A program made the translations under genes and the position numbers. A stretch of DNA of 46,112 nt, taken from Planctomicrobium piriforme. GTDB taxonomy: Bacteria > Planctomycetota > Planctomycetia > Pirellulales > UBA1268. Shown piece by piece: positions 17,444 to 25,699 of this stretch (within the stretch, counting starts at the first letter, position 1; each line of letters begins with the position of its first letter). The stretch is from assembly GCA_945869735.1 (NCBI GenBank), contig CAMBPQ010000021.1, positions 1 through 46,112 of the forward strand. Reading direction: 5' to 3'. The notes beneath the pieces were generated by a model. That model was given only the letters and a program-made list of their open reading frames with translations. It was not told the DNA's origin and made no database searches.

Positions 17444-17612
17444 CAGGAAGCCCCAAGCGAGAGCGCGGGGAAGACGCCCACCACTTCTTCCCGCTGTGCA
17501 CCCCCGTCGCACGACGCTACCCGTAGACCCGTCGCTCGCGCTCCGGGCTTCTTGAGGGGCACCTTACGCCAACGTCTTCCGCATCGACGCGGCCTCCGAC
17601 AGGAAGCACACT
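17444..17612. repeat. palindromic repeat cluster (copies 9-10 plus a fragment)
   Basis: It fills the gap between the convergent lipoprotein and exonuclease genes. A direct unit lies at 17444-17479 (GGAAGCCCCAAGCGAGAGCG), an inverted unit at 17528-17555 (TCGCTCGCGCTCCGGGCTTC), and a truncated direct start (CCGACAGGAAGCAC) near 17597-17610. The CATCGACGCGG leader beside the last fragment matches that of copy 1. Confidence 0.82.
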
Positions 17613-17621
17613 GCCGCCGTG

Positions 17622-18434
17622 TCAGTAGGGGCTTTTCCAGTCACCCCAGGCGGCGAGGTACTTGGCCAGGCCAGGGCTGTCGACAGCCTTGGCCTCGATC
17701 CATTTTCTGGCGTGCTCGATCAGCGTGTGCTCTCGCTTGAGATCAATGTCACCCGCAAGCACCCGCGACCGCAGGAACACGAAGTAGGTGTCGAGCACGT
17801 CACCGCGGCAATAGTCGTGGATCTCGGTGGCCCTCCCCGCATCCCAAAGGTCCTGCACCATGTGGCCGGCCACCTCGGTCTTGCCGGGCTTGCCCACCAG
17901 GTTGGCCGCCAGCGATAGCCCGCCGGTGAACCGCGACGCGCCGCTGTTGGTGACCCATTCGTAAAGGTCGAAATGGGCTGCCGTGTTGTAGCGATACCGC
18001 GGCTGGTCGAAGTTCCGAGCATCCTCGGCGAACCAGTCGGGGATCGCAATCCCGTAGCGGAAGGCGCAGAGCTCGAGGAGCGGCATGTCGAAGCCGCGGC
18101 CGTTGAAGGAGACGAGCCGGGGCCGGTTGTACCGCCGCCACCCCTCCCAGAAGAGCCGTGCGATCTCGTGGGGCCTCGACTCTTTCTCGTCGAGAGCGAT
18201 CAGGTCCTGAAGCGATAGGTCCTTCGCCACCTTGGCGATCACGAGTGAAATCGGCAGCTGGAATGTGTAGGGAACGAAGTCCTTGCCGTTCTCCGCCATG
18301 AGTTCGGCGCGATACTTTGCGATCGCCTCCGCCGGGGGGAGATCCTGGCCCGGATAACGGAGCCGCGACACGAGCGCACCATCGGCGATGCTCTCGATGT
18401 CGAAAACGAAGTATTTCGTGTCGACGAGTGCCAT
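17622..18434 (-). CDS. predicted 3'-5' exonuclease related to the PolB exonuclease domain
   Basis: A 270-residue RNase H-fold nuclease of the DEDDy type. The metal-binding motifs are visible: YFVFDIESIAD near residues 8-18 (first Asp and Glu), FNGRGFDMPLLELCAFRYG near 110-128 (second Asp), and the Exo III-like YCRGDVLDTYFVF near 210-222. It matches the family described as predicted exonucleases related to PolB, acting on DNA or RNA ends; the substrate is unknown. It begins 3 bp after the stop of the oxidoreductase gene and is probably co-transcribed, although no functional link is obvious. Confidence 0.85.
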   Translation of the reverse strand: MALVDTKYFVFDIESIADGALVSRLRYPGQDLPPAEAIAKYRAELMAENGKDFVPYTFQLPISLVIAKVAKDLSLQDLIALDEKESRPHEIARLFWEGWRRYNRPRLVSFNGRGFDMPLLELCAFRYGIAIPDWFAEDARNFDQPRYRYNTAAHFDLYEWVTNSGASRFTGGLSLAANLVGKPGKTEVAGHMVQDLWDAGRATEIHDYCRGDVLDTYFVFLRSRVLAGDIDLKREHTLIEHARKWIEAKAVDSPGLAKYLAAWGDWKSPY

Positions 18435-18437
18435 GGG

Positions 18438-19640
18438 TCAGCGCCTCGCCAGCGGGTGCTTCAGCGGCAGCCAGGCCCCGTCGGCCTTACTCGAAGCCAC
18501 CGACTGTTCGATGAAATACATCCCCTCCACACCGTCGTGGATGTTGGGATAGACGGTGTCTTTCGTCTCGACGGCGGCACCCATCGCCGCCGCGGCCATG
18601 GCGTCGAAACCGGCGCGGTAAACGTTGGCAAAGGCCTCAAAAAAGGCCTCGGGATGGCCCGCTGGCAGCCGACAGGCGGCCTTGCCCGCCTGGTTCATGA
18701 AGGGGGCGTTGGGATCCCGCGTGTAGATCATGTGCGGCTTGCCATTGTGGCGAACGAGCAATTTGTTGGGCTCCTCCTGGTGCCACTGGAGGCTCCCCAG
18801 GGTGCCGTCGATCTGGATCCGCAGGTCGTTCTCACGGCCATGGCTGATCTGCGAAGCCGTCACGGTGCCCAGCGCCCCGTTTTCGTAGCGGATCACGGCG
18901 TGGCCATAGTCGTCGAGGGGCCGGTCGGGCACGAAGGTCTTCAGGTTCGTGCTGATCTTCTCCGGCAGGAGTCCGGTCATGAAGCGACCGAGGTTGTAGG
19001 CGTGGGTGCCAATATCGCCGAAGCAGCCAGCGGCCCCGCTCTTCGTGGGGTCGGTCCGCCACGCGGCCTGCTTCTGCCCCTCGGTCTCGAGCCTGGTCCG
19101 CAGCCAGCCCTGGATATATTCGACGCGGATCGCCTGGATTTCGCCGAGCTCGCCCGCGAGGATCATCTCCCGCGCCTGCCGCACGAGCGGGTAGCCAGTG
19201 TAGTTGTGTGTGACCACGAACACCGCCTTCGAGGCCGCCACGATCCTGGCGAGCTCCTCGGCCTCCGCGAGCGTGAGCGTGAGCGGCTTGTCGCAGACGA
19301 CGTGGAAGCCCGCCTCGAGTGCTGCCTTCGCCACCGGAAAGTGCATATGGTTGGGCGTGACAACCGTCACGAAGTCAATCCGCTGCTCGGCCGGTAAGGC
19401 CCGCTCCCTGTCGAGCATTTCCCGGTAGGAGCCGTAGGCCCGCGCAGGGTCGATGTCATAGTCGGCGGCGCTCGCCTTGGCCCGCGCAGGATCGCTCGAG
19501 AGCGCACCGGCCACGAGCGTTGCTCGGTTGTCGAGCACGGCGGCCGTGACGTGCACGCGTCCGATGAAGGAGCCCTGGCCTCCCCCCACGATTCCCATCC
19601 GTAACTTCCTGCCGAGCGCGTCATTGGTCGCCATCGCCAA
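18438..19640 (-). CDS. Gfo/Idh/MocA family NAD(P)-dependent oxidoreductase
   Basis: A 400-residue protein with an N-terminal Rossmann fold: RMGIVGGGQGSFIGRVHVTA (glycine motif near residues 18-30), then VTPNHMHFPVAKAALEAGFH and CDKPLTLTLAEAEEL, in which the Lys-Pro of the family catalytic motif is present. The C-terminal half has the alpha/beta substrate domain (GCFGDIGTHAYNLGRFMTGL; GHPEAFFEAFANVYRAGFDA). Such enzymes oxidise or epimerise sugars, inositols or sugar amino acids; planctomycetes hold many copies and the substrate cannot be read. No signal peptide, so cytoplasmic. It leads the operon with the exonuclease gene. Confidence 0.87.
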   Translation of the reverse strand: MAMATNDALGRKLRMGIVGGGQGSFIGRVHVTAAVLDNRATLVAGALSSDPARAKASAADYDIDPARAYGSYREMLDRERALPAEQRIDFVTVVTPNHMHFPVAKAALEAGFHVVCDKPLTLTLAEAEELARIVAASKAVFVVTHNYTGYPLVRQAREMILAGELGEIQAIRVEYIQGWLRTRLETEGQKQAAWRTDPTKSGAAGCFGDIGTHAYNLGRFMTGLLPEKISTNLKTFVPDRPLDDYGHAVIRYENGALGTVTASQISHGRENDLRIQIDGTLGSLQWHQEEPNKLLVRHNGKPHMIYTRDPNAPFMNQAGKAACRLPAGHPEAFFEAFANVYRAGFDAMAAAAMGAAVETKDTVYPNIHDGVEGMYFIEQSVASSKADGAWLPLKHPLARR

Positions 19641-19840
19641 CCCCTCACGTGGTTCTGTCGCCCTCCCGCCGGCTCCGGCCGGCTCCGGGATGGGCGGCTA
19701 CGGGGCGAAGCGTAGCACACGCGCGGCCGCGCCGGCAGCGGGTGGCCGGTTGCGGGCGGCATCCGCCGGGGCATAGGATGCCGGGCGAGGGGCGATGTTC
19801 CGCCCCGTCTCATGGAACCGCCGGGCGGCGGCACCTGTCG

Positions 19841-20770
19841 ATGGGCTTTCAGGATCGCGGCTACTACGGTGACCGCCGCTCCACGTTCGCGTCGGAGTGG
19901 ACCGCGGTCTATGCCATCATCGCGCTCAACGTAGCGATCTGGCTGGCCAACTTCATCCTCACAGGCGATCTGTTTCGGGAGCTGTTCTCGTTGCGGCTGT
20001 CGCTTAACGATCTGCTTTGCCTACGGTCGGATCTGCCGGAACACCCCTGGCAGTTATGGTCGCTGCTCACTTACGGCTTTCTCCACGACGGGCCGAGTCT
20101 TGAGCAGCCGAACAACCAATACTCGCCGATGCACCTGCTCTTCAACATGATCACGCTCTGGTTCTTCGGCCGTGAACTCGAGGACCTGATGGGACGGGCC
20201 GAGTTTCTGCGGTTCTATTGTGCTGCGGTCGTCTTCGCCGGCGGGGCCTGGGTGGTGGGCGAGGGGTTCGGCGGCATGGGGGGCCGGCTCGTCGGTGCCT
20301 CGGGAGGCGTGATGGCCGTGCTCGCGGTGTTCGTCTGGCATTTTCCGCGGCAGACGGTGCTCATCTACGGTGTGCTGCCGGTGCCCGTCTGGGCGCTGGG
20401 TCTTTTATATCTCGTCTCCGACGTCCGCGGCGCGGCAGGGGGAAGCGGCAATGTTGCCCACGTGGCCCACCTCGGTGGTGCCCTCTTCGGGTTGCTCTAC
20501 GCATGGCGGGGCTGGAGCCTCGAGGACCTCACCGACCTGCCTGCCAGGCTGCTGCGGCGCAGACCGAAAATGCGCATCGTCCGTCCCGACGACGAGACCT
20601 CGGACACCAGCCGGCCGGCGGCGCGGTCGGGCGAGGACTCCCGCCTCGACGAGGAGGTCGACCGCATCCTCGAGAAGATCAGCCGCTCCGGCGAGGGAAG
20701 TCTGACGGCGGCCGAACGCGACACGCTCACCCGCGCGAGCCGCCGACTCAAGGACCGTAACCGTTCGTAA
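19841..20770 (+). CDS. rhomboid family intramembrane serine protease
   Basis: A 309-residue protein. The ATG at 19841 is chosen because the first helix follows 20 residues later (TAVYAIIALNVAIWLANFIL); the upstream frame is proline- and arginine-rich. Rhomboid hallmarks: HLLFNMITLWFFGRELEDLM with Asn102, GASGGVMAVLAVF with the nucleophile Ser154, and NVAHVAHLGGALFGLLY with the catalytic His, probably His210. About six transmembrane helices lie between 20 and 220. The cytoplasmic tail of about 90 residues is charged and ends in SRRLKDRNRS. It cleaves within membranes; substrates unknown. Confidence 0.88.
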   Translation: MGFQDRGYYGDRRSTFASEWTAVYAIIALNVAIWLANFILTGDLFRELFSLRLSLNDLLCLRSDLPEHPWQLWSLLTYGFLHDGPSLEQPNNQYSPMHLLFNMITLWFFGRELEDLMGRAEFLRFYCAAVVFAGGAWVVGEGFGGMGGRLVGASGGVMAVLAVFVWHFPRQTVLIYGVLPVPVWALGLLYLVSDVRGAAGGSGNVAHVAHLGGALFGLLYAWRGWSLEDLTDLPARLLRRRPKMRIVRPDDETSDTSRPAARSGEDSRLDEEVDRILEKISRSGEGSLTAAERDTLTRASRRLKDRNRS

Positions 20771-20848
20771 AGCGCATTCGACTTTGGTGGTGCGCCGGCT
20801 CCAAGGTGGCATTTCGACGCTTCACCACAAGCAGATGCGATCACACCT

Positions 20849-21487
20849 TCAGCGGATCGTGGTGGCAGCGGGCACGGCGGCGGTGCGGTCCTGCAGTGAC
20901 TTCAGCCGCAGTTGGTCGATCAGGCCGACCAACTCCGCGAACATCTTCTCATCAACGTGGCCGGAGAGCACGCCCTGAGGGTAGCCGCGGGTGTCGAGAA
21001 GAGCGATGTTGGGTTCATTTGGAACGATGCCAAACCGCTGCCGCATCGTGTCTTCGAAGTCGAGCCACACCGACACGAACTGCGAATCCTTGCGGAACCT
21101 CGATCGGGCGACCGTCTCGAGAGCCTTGGGCACCTCGGGCAGACAGGCTACGGGGATCACGTGCACGTCGGGCGGCGCAAGGCCGGCCGGCCAACCCGCA
21201 AGGCCGACCACGGGCTGCCGCGACCATTCGGTCGCCACCGCCTGGCCAGCCGTCGGATGAAACTGCACGTGGAGCTTCCGCCCCAGTTCGAGCGCCGCCT
21301 CGGCCCCTTTGCGTTCCGAGTAGACGAGAACGACGACGTCGCCCTGCATCCGCAGCGTCTCGTGCCGGTTTTTAAACTGGTCCTCCATCGCGATATTGAC
21401 CACGCGATCCGCGTTGTTGGCGTGAGATGGCGCCGCGAAGGCGGCCAGCAGGACCTGCAGAACTAGTCGGCGGATGGAGATCGTCAT
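20849..21487 (-). CDS. secreted thioredoxin-fold protein without a CXXC site
   Basis: A 212-residue protein from an ATG at 21487, chosen because GAGGG lies 6 bp upstream and a signal peptide follows at once (MTISIRRLVLQVLLAAFAAP). A GTG at 21577 overlapping the stop of the exporter gene would add 30 residues before it. The mature part has a thioredoxin-like layout: MEDQFKNRHETLRMQGDVVV, a helix, DVHVIPVACLPEVPKALETV, SVWLDFEDTMRQRFGI, PNIALLDTRGYPQGVLSG. Only one cysteine is present in the mature chain, so it is not a disulfide reductase of the usual kind. The layout recalls YtfJ-type proteins. It follows the MMPL exporter gene and probably shares its transcript. Confidence 0.68.
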   Translation of the reverse strand: MTISIRRLVLQVLLAAFAAPSHANNADRVVNIAMEDQFKNRHETLRMQGDVVVLVYSERKGAEAALELGRKLHVQFHPTAGQAVATEWSRQPVVGLAGWPAGLAPPDVHVIPVACLPEVPKALETVARSRFRKDSQFVSVWLDFEDTMRQRFGIVPNEPNIALLDTRGYPQGVLSGHVDEKMFAELVGLIDQLRLKSLQDRTAAVPAATTIR

Positions 21488-21573
21488 GACACGCCCTCGT
21501 GAGTGAACACACCGCAGGGTGAGTACCGCGCAGCCCCCAGGCGGCACAACCGCGATCTGGCGGATTCGGTAGC

Positions 21574-24348
21574 TCACACAACCAGGATGCCGTCCTCGTC
21601 CGGCGCATCCACCGCGTCTTCTTCGTCCGCACGGCCGCGCAGTTGCAGAAGTGCCAAAAGTGCCGGCAGGAACACAAGCGACGTCACCGTGCAGGTGGTC
21701 ACGCCCAGCGTGAGCACGCGGCCCAGACTCTCCAGCCCACGATGGCTCGCCACCATCAGGGCGCCGAAGCCGAGGATCGTCGTCAGCGCGTCGACGAGCA
21801 CGGAGTTGGCGGTCGAGGCGCTGATCCGATAGGGCCCCGGCCGTTCAAGGGCGTCGTGCACGATGTGCACGCCGTAGTCGACGGCGATCCCGAGGAGAAG
21901 CGGAATGCCAATCAGGTTAGCGGGGTTGAGGTCGATGCCCCCGAGCCCCATGAGGCCGAGCGTCTGTAAGAGCCCCACGGCCAGCGGCAGTGCCGCCAGC
22001 AGCGCATGCTTGACAGAACGGAAGTCGAGCCACAGCACGACAAGAATCACCGCCAGCGCGGAGAGGCCCGCCTGTTCATAACTCCGCTTCATCTCCAGCG
22101 ACGCCTCGTAGGCCTGCAACGGGTTGCCCGTGGTCCGCGGGTCGACGCTCCGCACCTCCTGCACGAACTTCTCGAGCGACTCGAATTTCCAGATGTCGCC
22201 GCGGCCGTAGATCTTGAGGAGATGGCGGCCACTCGAGCCGACGAACCGCTCGACGAGGCTCGGCGGCAGGTCATCAAGCGCGGGAGGCTCGGGATTGGCC
22301 ACGCTGGAGAGCGCATGGAGCCGGGTGAGCAGGTCGCCGGCCGCCCGCTGCTGGAAGGTGGCGATCGCGCGGTAACACTCCTCCGGTCCTTTGCGCCTGA
22401 GGCTGTCCCGGGCCCGTTCGAGGTGCCACGCCGTCCGCAGGCCGCCAGGACGCTTCGACGATTCGCCCTGGGCCCAGGCCAGCGTCTCGCCAAGCGAGTC
22501 GAGCCGATCGACCGGTATTTCCGGCGGGCGTTCGGGCAGCGTGGCCAACCGGCCGCGGATCCGCTCGATGAGCGGCCGCTTGAGCTCCTCGTCGGCGGGC
22601 AACAGCGATGCGATCTCGTCGACCCGTTCGACGCTTGGCAGCATCATGAGCTTTGCCTTGCGGTCGAGCAGCTGCTCCCGCGAATCAGCGATCGAGAGGG
22701 CATACCAGACGCTCTGGTCGCACTCCTCGAGGAGTTTCTTCTCCACGGCGACGCTCTCGAGCCCCTCGGCCTGCATGTTGAGGAGGTTGTGGTCGTAGCG
22801 AAGTTCGTGGAGGCCGCCGGCCATCGCCATCGTGCAGGCGACCGCCGCGAGGGTCACAATTCGCGGATGCCGGAAGACCGGCTGAAGCCAGGTGTGCACC
22901 GGCACCGGCTCGGGAATTCGCCGGCCCAGCGGCCCACGATCGACGAGCGCCACGACCGCCGGCAGTACGAGCAGTTCCGCGAGGCAGCAGAGGAGGATGC
23001 CGCCGCCGGCGATCATGCCGAGCTCTGCCACGCCCACGAAACTCGTGAGGGCCGCCGCGAAGAAGGCCACCGAGGTCGTGATCGCGCCGGTGAGGATCCC
23101 CGGTCCCACGCTCCCACTCGCCTCCACGAGCGCCTCGTCGCATCCCATGCCCTGCCGCCGCTGCTCCAGGTAGCGGCCGACGTAGTAGGTGCCGTAGTCA
23201 ATGCCCACGCCGATCATCGTCACCGTGAAAGTGACGCTGAGAATGTTGAGGTGGCCGACGCTGGCCGTGGCCCAGGCGAAAGCCCAGGCCATGCCGATCG
23301 CGAGCACGCCGTTGGCCATGAGGGCGTGCCGCACGCCGCCGAAGCCGGCGATGATCACAATCACGACAGCCGCCATCGACAGCCCGCTCGCCCAGACCAT
23401 CGACTGCTGGCTCGTCCGCATCTCGTCATCCTCCATCACCGGCAGGCCGGTGAGGCCGGTCGAGATGCCGGGATGCCGCTCGCTCACGCCGGCGATGATC
23501 CGCCGGAGTTCGTCGGTCGCCTTCGAGGCGCCGGCAAACCCCCCCTTCTCCTTGGTCAACCGCAGGAGCACGAACCCGAGTTTCCCGTCCTTGGCAAGGA
23601 GATGCTCGCTGGAGAGGTCGCGGAGGGTCGAGAGTGACTCCGGCATGCTCGGCCACGGCGACACGTAGTCGAGGCTCCGCGGCTCGCCCGTTTGCGGCGC
23701 GTCGATGCCGGCCACGAGGCTCTCAACATAGCGTTCAAGCGCCGCGGCAGGGGGCTCGTCGCGTGGTCCCTGCGCCGCCGCACCGGCCACCATCTGCCCG
23801 GCGAGGCCGCCGACCATCGTGCTCACCTTCAACTGCGCCCAGCCGCCATCGAGGATCGGCTGGGTCCGTTCGATAAAGCGGTCGATGTCGGCGAGATCCG
23901 CTGGCGACAGGTAGTGCAGGCCTTTGGAACGGATCTTGGAGAGGTCGACCTCGTGCAACACCGAGCGAAACAGCGACTCCTCCCGGGCGACCTCGCGGGA
24001 GACTTCCTGAAGCACCGCGATCACGCCCTCGCGCGATTCCCCCTCCACGACCACGACGGCGTCGTCGTCCTCACCGAACTCCCGGATGTAGTCGATCCAA
24101 AGCTTGTTGTATTCGCTCTCCGGATCGAGCAGGTCGACGCGGCTGACCTTGTAGCCCAGATGACGGGCGGTCCACGCCCCCGCGGCCACCGCCGACAGGA
24201 TCGCGAGCATCACCACGGTGAGCGGATGCCGCAGGCAGACCCGCGTCCATGCCACCAGCGCCCGCCCCAGTAACCCCGGCGTGTGCGGACGGGGAATGTC
24301 GTTGGGCCGCTGATCTGCGGCGTCCTCGAGATCTCGGTCGTGGGGCAT
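21574..24348 (-). CDS. MMPL/RND family exporter, HpnN-like
   Basis: A 924-residue integral membrane protein of two homologous halves, each with one anchor helix, a large periplasmic domain and a five-helix MMPL bundle. Visible landmarks: the first anchor LTVVMLAILSAVAAGAWTA, GVGIDYGTYYVGRYLEQRRQ in the first bundle, the second anchor ILVVLWLDFRSVKHALLAAL region, and LLGIAVDYGVHIVHDALERP in the second, each with the Asp of the proton pathway. Architecture and size match the hopanoid-exporter HpnN group, so lipid export to the outer membrane driven by protons is the likely role. The start at 24348 (MPHDRDLEDAADQ) replaces a longer upstream frame that is not protein-like. Confidence 0.87.
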   Translation of the reverse strand: MPHDRDLEDAADQRPNDIPRPHTPGLLGRALVAWTRVCLRHPLTVVMLAILSAVAAGAWTARHLGYKVSRVDLLDPESEYNKLWIDYIREFGEDDDAVVVVEGESREGVIAVLQEVSREVAREESLFRSVLHEVDLSKIRSKGLHYLSPADLADIDRFIERTQPILDGGWAQLKVSTMVGGLAGQMVAGAAAQGPRDEPPAAALERYVESLVAGIDAPQTGEPRSLDYVSPWPSMPESLSTLRDLSSEHLLAKDGKLGFVLLRLTKEKGGFAGASKATDELRRIIAGVSERHPGISTGLTGLPVMEDDEMRTSQQSMVWASGLSMAAVVIVIIAGFGGVRHALMANGVLAIGMAWAFAWATASVGHLNILSVTFTVTMIGVGIDYGTYYVGRYLEQRRQGMGCDEALVEASGSVGPGILTGAITTSVAFFAAALTSFVGVAELGMIAGGGILLCCLAELLVLPAVVALVDRGPLGRRIPEPVPVHTWLQPVFRHPRIVTLAAVACTMAMAGGLHELRYDHNLLNMQAEGLESVAVEKKLLEECDQSVWYALSIADSREQLLDRKAKLMMLPSVERVDEIASLLPADEELKRPLIERIRGRLATLPERPPEIPVDRLDSLGETLAWAQGESSKRPGGLRTAWHLERARDSLRRKGPEECYRAIATFQQRAAGDLLTRLHALSSVANPEPPALDDLPPSLVERFVGSSGRHLLKIYGRGDIWKFESLEKFVQEVRSVDPRTTGNPLQAYEASLEMKRSYEQAGLSALAVILVVLWLDFRSVKHALLAALPLAVGLLQTLGLMGLGGIDLNPANLIGIPLLLGIAVDYGVHIVHDALERPGPYRISASTANSVLVDALTTILGFGALMVASHRGLESLGRVLTLGVTTCTVTSLVFLPALLALLQLRGRADEEDAVDAPDEDGILVV

Positions 24349-24580
24349 CTCGCAACGTCCTGGCGGTCCACCGGGCGGATTCGTCGCCAGGCCGGGGCGG
24401 GATCGTAGGGAACCTGCGGCGGCGGGCCAAGGCCCGATCACAGCCAGCCGGGCAGGGCGGGCAAGCCAGGCAAGCCCTCCGGAACCGCCGCGGAAATAGC
24501 TGGCCCGAAGCCGTGCCGCAGACCGAATACCTTTCGCAGACGGCACCGCACGGGGCGCCGGTGAGGATCAGGTAGGGGGG

Positions 24581-25537
24581 ATGTCCAACATGACTGTGCG
24601 CCTTCACGCGCTTGTGTGCCTGGCGCTTGTGTGCCTAGGGCTTGTGCTCGCACTCGGGCTTCCGATTGCGGCGCGTGCCGCGGGTGACACCGGTCTTTCC
24701 ACGTTCGTCGCGGCCACGGTCGCAGACGCTGGCTCGTCGAACCGGGAGGCGCGGAGCCGTGCGACGGAGGCGGTACCTCTTGATCGCATGGCCCCCGTTG
24801 AGCGGCAGATCGCCGAGCAGGCGATCCGGCAGACCACGCTCTACAGGCACCTCCCCCGGGCAAGCATCACGTGCGACGCTGCGCTACTCGACTTCGTGCT
24901 CACGAAGCCCGAGACGCTCGTCGAAGTCTGGCGTGTGCTGGGCATCAGCATGCTCGCGCTCGATCCGGCAGGCCCCGCCCGGTGGCGGCTCTCCGACGGC
25001 TTCGGCACGGTGGGCACCGTTCGCCTGTTGCACCACGAGCGGAATGGCCGGGGTGGTTTCTACGTGTTTCACGGGCGGGGTGCCTACGAAGGCCCGCTCG
25101 CCCCCAAGCAACTTACGGGCTCGTGTCTCGTCGTGGTGCGGCACTCCGCCGACCCGGCAGCAGCCACGGGGCGGCCGCGGCAGACGGTGCAGATCGACGC
25201 ATTTCTCGACGTCGATGGTCTCGGCCTCGAGATCGTGACCCGCACCCTCCAGCCACTGATCGTTCACTCGGCTGCGACCAACCTGCACGAGATTAGTCTC
25301 TTCGTGTCACAGTTCTCCGCCGCCGCCATCCGCAATCCGATGGCCGTGGCCCGACTGACAGACCGCATGACGCGGATCGAACCGCAGGATCGCCGCACGC
25401 TTGCAGCGCTCGCGTCTGGCAAAACCGGCGGAACGCACCCGGCCGAATCCCACCGGCCCGTTGAAGACGATGTACAGACTGAACTCGCTGCTCGTTGGAT
25501 GAACACCGACCAACTCGACGCCGTCCAGCGGCGCTAG
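24581..25537 (+). CDS. secreted protein of unknown function (318 aa)
   Basis: A 318-residue protein with a strong ribosome site (GTAGGGGGG directly before the ATG) and a signal peptide (LVCLALVCLGLVLALGLPIA, cleavage after ARAAG). The mature domain is mixed alpha/beta: PVERQIAEQAIRQTTLYRHL, VLTKPETLVEVWRVLGISML, GGFYVFHGRGAYEG, QIDAFLDVDGLGLEIVTRTL, HEISLFVSQFSAAAIRNP. It looks like a conserved planctomycete periplasmic protein, but I cannot assign it. It is divergent from the MMPL exporter across 232 bp that must hold both promoters; no clear boxes were seen there. Confidence 0.68.
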   Translation: MSNMTVRLHALVCLALVCLGLVLALGLPIAARAAGDTGLSTFVAATVADAGSSNREARSRATEAVPLDRMAPVERQIAEQAIRQTTLYRHLPRASITCDAALLDFVLTKPETLVEVWRVLGISMLALDPAGPARWRLSDGFGTVGTVRLLHHERNGRGGFYVFHGRGAYEGPLAPKQLTGSCLVVVRHSADPAAATGRPRQTVQIDAFLDVDGLGLEIVTRTLQPLIVHSAATNLHEISLFVSQFSAAAIRNPMAVARLTDRMTRIEPQDRRTLAALASGKTGGTHPAESHRPVEDDVQTELAARWMNTDQLDAVQRR

Positions 25538-25556
25538 AGCGAGTCCGACTGACGTG

Positions 25557-25592
25557 TATCGCCGGCTCGAGGGCGGCAAAAGTCTCGTCGCC
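25557..25592 (-). repeat. second dispersed repeat, copy A
   Basis: About 36 bp whose reverse complement (starting GGCGACGAGACTTTTGCC) matches 36123-36161 with one mismatch and one single-base gap. It starts 20 bp after the stop of the secreted protein gene, in the 162-bp convergent gap before the SH3b gene. It is unrelated in sequence to the GGAAGCCCC family. Confidence 0.75.
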
Positions 25593-25699
25593 CTTGGCCA
25601 GGATATGCCCAAGGCTCCTCAAGCGTTCGCCGACCCTCTCCCCTCGTCGCCTGGCTTGCCACGTCGGCGTTCCAAGTATCCTGGATGCCTTAGGACCGG

